Source: Mactromeris polynyma
Taxonomy: Eukaryota > Mollusca > Bivalvia > Venerida > Mactridae
Assembly (NCBI GenBank): GCA_032209605.1
Contig: JASFXZ010000014.1
Location: 16,449,231 to 16,513,230, forward strand
Reading direction: 5' to 3'
Length of the DNA: 64,000 nt
Of the stretch, positions 51,301-60,300 are shown piece by piece. Below the pieces are notes generated by a model that worked only from the letters and a program-made list of their open reading frames with translations, was not told where the DNA came from and did not search any database. Positions within the stretch are counted from its first letter, which is position 1. Each line of letters starts with the position of its first letter. Position numbers and translations under genes: made by a program.

Positions 51301-54300
51301 ACACGTCAAATAATACACAATTTATTACATTCAATATGATATATATGTAATCCATTAAAGTATATATGTGGATAAGATTGGCCGCTCAAGACAAACCGGA
51401 TATTGCCCGTGGATGTCAGTGTAAATTATGTCGACCGGAAGGAAAACGGATGTTATATGCTATTTGATTATACATTGTTGCTTATATTTTTTATTACCTT
51501 TCGAGATGTACCACGCTATTTACCGTACAAGCCACGAGCCGCGGCTGTGTTACCAGACTAACTCAACTGTACGACGATCGACAACCAGATCCCGATCCCA
51601 TCCACACCGGATACCACGTGAGTGAATGAGACCGCAACCCGGAGTCGATCGAATATACAGCATGCCAAGCATCACACGATGCAACAACGCAGGACCACCA
51701 ACCGTGGCCGTATCATACCAACTTACACAACCAACTTACTTGGCCACACACCGTGGCATTACACAACCAACTTACTTTGCCACACACCGTGGCATTACAC
51801 AACCAACTTACTCTGCCACAAGCGGTGACAGTGCGTGAATCAGCTTCGGTCCAAAGGTATCACGCAGCTATACTACAGCGTATAGCAATATAAGTAAGTA
51901 AAGCAACAACAACTTAGGAATTACCAATTACATGAGGGCAAAACCTATTACTATTAAATTACTAGCCAGCGGACACACTCACTGATCCACCGTATGATAC
52001 CTTTCCGTAGTACATCGTAAAATCTCCAAATCAATTTAGAATCCCAATCAGAGGCCCCTCGTTCCCAAGTTGGATTCCCAGAAACGAGAAGAGGAGCCCT
52101 GATCGGTTAAACACATTTAAAATACATTAATTATTTAATTATAAAAGAAGAAACCTATTAATGATCCGTCTGCCTCCCGGTCGACAATTTTTTCTGGCTT
52201 AACTGTTAGAGCGACAATAAAATTATGAAGCCACCAACAAATACAATTAACGTTCACATATTAACATGTATCCTATAACATCAATGTAATATCAAAATCG
52301 TCTGGAGAGCACCATGAATGCCACAATGTATAGATAAAACACGAAAGTTACAAACACACGCGTAAATACCAGTCAGTACACTTCCAAATGGTAGAATTCA
52401 ACATTTTCCAAAAAGTGTGTGAGTAAAAGCTGATGAATCACCTAACAACAAGTGCTGTTCCCCTGTGGTTGACGTATAGTACTTCAGAATTGCCACAGTT
52501 CCGTGAATAATAATTTCGTTACACAAAACACAAGTTCGCAGATGAAGCCATTCTAACACCAGTGGCAGATAACTGAGGTCGTTGTTCATTAGTCGTCGTG
52601 GCAACATCTCAATGTGTACTGTTTAGTGTATCACCATCGTGCTCTCCAAGTAAAGAAACTATCGATACCATGTCAACATAAGTTCCTCCAAAACATCCTG
52701 TAAAATATATATACTCAACAGCAATTATACCCGTCCTAATATGACATGAAACTGATATGTTATAAATTGATAAATTATTAAGCCTGTTATCCATGAAAAC
52801 GCATGGCACTAAAACTGTTTTCGCCAAACCACCTAATGGGTTCACATATGGCATTGTTAACCAATAACTAATTTAATTACCAAACAGCTCCAATAAATAA
52901 CACCATCTTGATATAGTAATATCAGATACAACATGTATAATAAACCATATCAATTACCAATATACAAACATCTAACGGTAAATCATATAATGGGGTGTGG
53001 CGGGAGGGATAACGATTCTAACACGACGGTCAGAAAATATTTCAGCAAGTGATAATGCACGGGATTTTTGCATTATATACTCCCCGTTGGTACCCAGCTT
53101 TGTTACCCTCGTACAATTTAAAAACAGAAACCAGCAAAACCGGTCGCCTATGACTAATGCGACGAGTACACAAGCCGGTGCGTAGCTAACGACGTTTCTG
53201 AAGGGGATCTCGAAAAAATAAATGAAATTATTTAAATTCTAAAATAATTTTGATTATTTTCATACTCGAATGAATGACAACACACGTCAAATAATACACA
53301 ATTTATTACATTCAATATGATATATATGTAATCCATTAAAGTATATATGTGGATAAGATTGGCCGCTCAAGACAAACCGGATATTGCCCGTGGATGTCAG
53401 TGTAAATTATGTCGACCGGAAGGAAAACGGATGTTATATGCTATTTGATTATACATTGTTGCTTATATTTTTTATTACCTTTCGAGATGTACCACGCTAT
53501 TTACCGTACAAGCCACGAGCCGCGGCTGTGTTACCAGACTAACTCAACTGTACGACGATCGACAACCAGATCCCGATCCCATCCACACCGGATACCACGT
53601 GAGTGAATGAGACCGCAACCCGGAGTCGATCGAATATACAGCATGCCAAGCATCACACGATGCAACAACGCAGGACCACCAACCGTGGCCGTATCATACC
53701 AACTTACACAACCAACTTACTTGGCCACACACCGTGGCATTACACAACCAACTTACTTTGCCACACACCGTGGCATTACACAACCAACTTACTCTGCCAC
53801 AAGCGGTGACAGTGCGTGAATCAGCTTCGGTCCAAAGGTATCACGCAGCTATACTACAGCGTATAGCAATATAAGTAAGTAAAGCAACAACAACTTAGGA
53901 ATTACCAATTACATGAGGGCAAAACCTATTACTATTAAATTACTAGCCAGCGGACACACTCACTGATCCACCGTATGATACCTTTCCGTAGTACATCGTA
54001 AAATCTCCAAATCAATTTAGAATCCCAATCAGAGGCCCCTCGTTCCCAAGTTGGATTCCCAGAAACGAGAAGAGGAGCCCTGATCGGTTAAACACATTTA
54101 AAATACATTAATTATTTAATTATAAAAGAAGAAACCTATTAATGATCCGTCTGCCTCCCGGTCGACAATTTTTTCTGGCCACAATAAATTTCCTAATTTA
54201 TACCCCAAAAAATTCCTTATGTTTTAAAATGATATCTCTAATATAGTCTAGATAAAACTCTAGGCCTACATCGTTCAGGTGAATTCCGTCGTGACGGAAG

Positions 54301-57300
54301 AAACCGGTTTTGGAATCAATGTCAGGCACGCATATGTCATATTTGCCTAGACTTTTCACTAGTTGGTGCCCAATTCTGTTAACGCGCTGACGCTTTTTTT
54401 CCATAGCGCTATATGTATACAACGCGCTACCCCAGACCCGTCTCTGTAGAATATCAAGCCAGACTAAGATGGCCTCGGGGAACGCGTTTCGTAGATAAAC
54501 TAATTCGGTCCGGATAAGGTCTTTAAGGTGTAAAATGGATACAGATGACAAATCGTTGCCACCAAGATTGATAATAATAATTTTGGGATGAGGAGAAAAC
54601 ATAACTTTCATTTCTAATTCCCGTCTGAATGAGTTCCATCGTAGGCCTCTTATCCCCAGCCAGACAACTTCCGTCATTCCTAAGCGGAGATTTGTGTTTC
54701 CCTTTTCCGCCGCACGGACACCAGCCCAGTAAGGGATAGAGTCGCCCAGTATCCAGACGTCTAAAAATAAACAATGTAAATTACCTAAAATTTAATAATA
54801 ACTGATCGTATAAACTGAGCTGCTCGTATTACGCAAACTGTCTAATAAACCATAAGTGGTTTTGGCAGCTGGAGTCTCACTACTTTCTAATATACCCTGA
54901 AAAGCAGCCAGACGTCCAACGACCTAGCCTCATAATGGACGCTGAAGAGACTCCTTGGCTTGCTAAGTCAGTAGCTCTACCGATTCTAAAACTATGTGTT
55001 TTGTAATTCGATCCAATTAACGAACTGTTTCCCTGAACACATTTTGTCAAGACGCTCGAAAAATGGGTTCTAGTTACCGGTGTACCATCTGAGTGTATAA
55101 ATAATGGACCTTGGATTTTCGGTCTGAGTGATAAAAATACAAGAAGTGATTTGACTGGGCATAAATCATCAACCTCTCTAGGTATCTTCAGCGTAACTGG
55201 TTTACCAGTTTGGTTAGTTTTAAAATGGTATAGCCGAATAACTGCATATTTATCGTCAATGATTGATAAGTCCGAAATACATACTACTCTATGGATTTTG
55301 GTATTTGATGGAGCTACTAACTCACTAACCCTAAATAATCCAAAATATGTGAGAGTAAACAAAGAATAGAATAATTTGGCCTCATAACCACTGAAACAAT
55401 GAAGTTGTAGTGAATTGCATATCACATACAGCACGCGTTTAGTTATCGGCGCTCGCGTGTCCCGCGTTATTCTGGTCCTACGACAACCTTCTAACAATTT
55501 GCTTATGATAAAAACGTTGCCTATATCATAAAAACCATATAGCTTATGCCAATAATTAATACCCGAAACATAGGTTGAAATGGACTTAGCTGAAAGTCCT
55601 TGCTCGAAATAAAATGCAATAAACATGACAATATGGTGGCTGGGAATCGGCCACTGTAATTGCAACCCATAGCACGACCGGAATTTCTCTAATGCATTCA
55701 CGGCTGTTCTATACGTTGACTGGGAATTGGGAGCTATCCCAGACTGTAGTAATGATCTAGCTCTATATCGAAGATGTTCCATAGAAATTCTGGGACGAGA
55801 TTCGGCTGCGGATCTGCTTCCGGAGCCAGTTGTCTGAATCTGGTTAACTGAAAACGAGATAAAGCGTCACAAATTGCGTTGCTACGACCTGAGACGTGGT
55901 TTGCTTTAATAAGGATATTCAGTTTTAAGCAATGTAAAGTTAAGAGCCTGACGAGGCGCATAACTAACTCTGATTTCGAAGACAATTTATTCAATATGCT
56001 AACTACCGCTATATTATCGCAGTTGAATTTTATCTTTTTGTTAATAAATTCTGGTCCCCAAATGAATATTGCTACTAAAATAGGAAACAGCTCTAAAACC
56101 GTTATATCCGATGTAATATCACGTGACCGCCACGACTCTGGCCACTTGGCTTGACACCAGTGACCATTAAAATAGATACCAAAACCTAAGTTATCTCCCC
56201 CTGCGCTGTCGGAAAACAATTGCATGTCCTCATTTGTAACCCAAAATCTGTCATGAAAAACTGAAATACCGTTGTAATTTTGAAAAAACAATAACCACAT
56301 AGCTAAGTCTAAACGGATTTCCTTCTTTATCCTAACATGATGGTGCGGCATATTTAAACCACAAATTGAGTCTATCAACCTGCGAATGAATGGACGGCCG
56401 ACAGCAATAGCCCGACAACAAAAATTTAACGAACCGATCAACGACTGGATCTTTTTTAGCGTCGATTTACGATGAGATAATATTTCGTTTATCTTAAAGG
56501 TTACTTCCTGTAGCTTAAGAAGTGGAATTCTTATGATCATCTTGTTCGAATCCAGTTCAATACCCAAAAACACCAAAACTTCGGATGGACCCTCGGTCTT
56601 ATCTTCCGCAAGTGGAACACCTAACTCAGACATTGTTTTTTGAAATATAGACATAGACTGCTGACATAATTCTGTACTTTTTTCCCCCCCTAAAAAGTCA
56701 TCTAAGTAGTGAATTAGATTAGAAGACTTCAAATTTGATTGAACACAAAATTCTAAAAATCTGGCAAACCTCTCAAACGTTATACAGCTTATCGAAGCCC
56801 CGAATGGCAGTGCCTTATCAAAATAAAATTTATCATTGAATGAAAACCCCAGAAGCTCAAAATCCGATGGTTTAATTGGGATTAGGCGATACGCGCTTTT
56901 AATGTCGGATTTGAATAACTTGCAGTTTTTTCCTAGGTTTTGAACTAAACTGACGGCTTCATCAAAATTTGTATACTGTACAGAGCAAACTGCCGGATCA
57001 ATGTAATCATTAACAGATTCGCCTACAGGATAAGATAAATGATGGATCATTCTGTATTCACCAGGGGTCTTCTTGGGCACCAGGCCTATCGGGGAAACTA
57101 TTAAATTAGGTAATGGGCGAGTGCTAAAAGGTCCCGCAACTCTACCTGTGTTAACTTCCTTGTCTATTTGGTTCTTAATTAATTCCGGATTTAATACCGT
57201 AGAGCGTAAATTGTTTGCGTTTCTCGGAGCACGTGGTCCAGTGTATTGCATAGGAAAGCCGTGTAAAAACCCATTTAACAAGAAAGCGGCTTCCGTCTTA

Positions 57301-60300
57301 TCGTATAATTGTGAGTAACGTTTTAAAGCCGTAATATTTACTGGAGATTTCGCTAAACCGTGGATATTGTCCCTATTTAATTCATCATCACATAGTGACT
57401 GTTTGATAACGCTATTTGCGATTATTGAAGTTGCCCCTACCTCCATAACGTGAACGGGAACCCCTGCCCCGAAAGGAAGTTCTAGTTCCCGTCTTAGCAT
57501 TATTGGTACAGCTCACCGATGGATGATGACCTGAGCACGTGGAACAAACATGTGGAAATTTACAATTCGGCCAAGAGCAATTACCCTTGTTAAATTCATT
57601 GCACGTGAAACTAGTAGGACTTGAATGATTTCTAGTATTGGACCAATTGGTCCCTTGTGCTGGCCTAAGTTGAACGCAACGCCACCATAGATCGTTATTT
57701 ATTTTGGACCATGAGCTTGGGGTAATTGCTTGTCTTAGACGGAACTGCTCGTCATAAGTACGCCATGCAAAATTACCCTGACGTGACGCACAATCCCTAA
57801 TGTTGAACATGTAATGTAACATTTCGTAAACTCTATCGGCATGGTTTGATAAATAAATAGATGCGTAAATGATGAAAGCGTTCGTCCATTTTTCTATATC
57901 ATTAATCTGGTCTTTACATTCCTTTTGGGCTGATTCAATGTTCCCATCGCTATTCAATTTGAACACTGTACCTTTACAGAATTCGGACAGTTCTACCGCC
58001 CCTTTTAATAATAAAGCCAAATTGACATAGTCACCCTTAAAAATCTTCTGTTTTAGGGATGACGGCACATGAGCCGCTAAATCGTCGTCCGCCAAACGAA
58101 TACTATTTAAAGAGCTGGTATTTGATACCGCACCTAGAAGTATTTGGTGGTCACAACAATTCCTTACGTTATTACGTTGGGACGGGTTGCCACACCCCAT
58201 TAAGTCATTTGACATATGCTCAGCAGGAATGCCTGTATTCTCAGCATCCTCTGTAACATTTTGCCGTTGTAATACATGTTCAAAATCAACAACATTGTTA
58301 TCAATATAAGCGGCATTACCTCCGCGTGCTTCCAAAGCACGTTCATCTAAGTTGTTTTCCTCCACCAGCTGTTGAGGTTCTTCTACCGCCGCCCGTCTAC
58401 GTTTGCGTCCTCTAGCAGGCCTGGGAGGGGCAGGCTGTTCTGGTGGAGCCACTACCCGGTTCCGTAATACTCTCGCTGGTGGTTGCCTTCGCCTTCCAAC
58501 ACCACGTGGCATATTGCAAACTTTAAATTTACAGGTATAACGATTCTAACACGACGATAACGATTCTAACACGACGGTCAGAAAATATTTCAGCAAGTGA
58601 TAATGCACGGGATTTTTGCATTATATACTCCCCGTTGGTACCCAGCTTTGTTACCCTCGTACAATTTAAAAACAGAAACCAGCAAAACCGGTCGCCTATG
58701 ACTAATGCGACGAGTACACAAGCCGGTGCGTAGCTAACGACGTTTCTGAAGGGGATCTCGAAAAAATAAATGAAATTATTTAAATTCTAAAATAATTTTG
58801 ATTATTTAGCAGGTTTAATACAATTTGAATTATCCATAGTTGTTTAACATCCAAACACTAAAAATTTAGTTCAATTCATTTATTATATTTATAGCCAGTT
58901 GCAATCAACAAATCGAACACAAAAAATTCCAATTTGTTGATATTGCCTCTGGCTATTTGCGGCGATTTCACATATGTTAGTCATAACGGGATTATTACAT
59001 CTTAAACCAAAAGGATTAATTCGCAAAAATAACAAGAGGTCATAGTCATCACCAATTTCTGTACAGCACCAAAGTCCTTTTGTTGCCAGCTTTTATATTA
59101 CATACATACATTCATTAGCATAAACCTTTACAAGTTTATCGCCGTTTACAATTTAATAATGACTAGACGGCGATAATACATGAGACAGGAGAAAAGCATG
59201 TAAACATTACATTTACAAACATAGACATAAATCATTTCAACATGAAAAAGACGTACAGTACAGAAACATAGACATAGAGTATGGTCAGCATATAATATTG
59301 ACCGTTTGGACAGTTCAAAGCTTTATAGCATTTTTAATTATCATGATAAATATGCAGGGATTTTCTGACTGAGTCAGGAACATTCTTTATTACGGGTTTT
59401 GAATGTGTAAAAATGTCATTTTATGCAAGTTGGTTGCAACCATGTACTGGCGGATTTGCCATGTTGACCTCTATAGTTTAATAAAACGAACTTTAATCTT
59501 GTATTTTTCGCATTCTATGTATTGTATAGTTCAACCTTCGTAAAAAAGTATTTTAAATTATTTCTGTGATTCCGTAAATTTCACAATATAGATGCTTGAT
59601 TGTTAATTAATGATTCATCGATTATACAAAGGTTAATTAATGTCAAGTTTCTTCACTAAACGTAAGCGAAATGTTAAGTAAATCTACAACCTAGGCGCCT
59701 CCCAACCGCAACTCAACATCTGTCATGTGAGTACAATAATTCATTGCAAGATATAACTATAATCGAGACAATAATATGGGAAATTTAATATTTAGTAACA
59801 TTCTAAACTGTTTGTTTTTAGGCATGACATGAAAAACATTACGATGATAAACTACTTTTATGAACGCCTCAAAACCTTCGTTTAATGTATATTAAACATG
59901 ATTCCGTCACGATAAGCCTCGTTTTGAATTGCTGAAAGTCACGTGACAATTCTCTGTATAGGAGATATATCTAAATATCAGATGTCTACTTGTCCATTTG
60001 CATACATTCAATATTCGAATCGCAGATATCATTATTTCGGTTCTGAATTCTAGATGTTCCGTGCTTACACTGATGATATTACTTATCGTTATTATTCAGA
60101 TACTACCGGAACAACCCTCGTATATACCAGACGAGGATAGAGCAGGGAATGATAAACATGTTCTATAATATCATCCCAGCTATGAAAAGTAAGTACGGAT
60201 CTCATTAAATAACAAAAAATATTTTGAAAAAACTTGATGATAGGCGCAATTTGAAGGTAAAGACTGTGTTGTGCAACATACAAAAATTGCCGAGATGTAG

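Larger units (their letters stand above)
51271..58807 (-). mobile_element. Tyrosine-recombinase retrotransposon, Ngaro/DIRS type, 7537 bp
   Basis: On the minus strand the order is: repeat b (58807-58556), Gag, RT-RNase H, tyrosine recombinase, SGNH hydrolase, repeat a (54179-53252), repeat b (53259-53008), an 809-bp spacer, repeat a (52198-51271). Such split direct repeats, together with a tyrosine recombinase instead of a DDE integrase and the lack of LTRs, define Ngaro/DIRS-like elements. The internal a-b joint equals the joint that would form if the outer ends were circularised, with GATTATTT shared at each joint. All four main frames are intact and the repeat pairs show no difference by eye, so the insertion should be recent. 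It sits in intron 1 of the CEMIP-like gene, in the same orientation. Confidence 0.9.

Noticed and set aside
51271..54179. The 928-bp repeats as LTRs of a Gypsy/Copia element
   Set aside because: The repeats do not flank the coding region symmetrically. They lack TG...CA ends, and the element encodes a tyrosine recombinase rather than a DDE integrase and protease.
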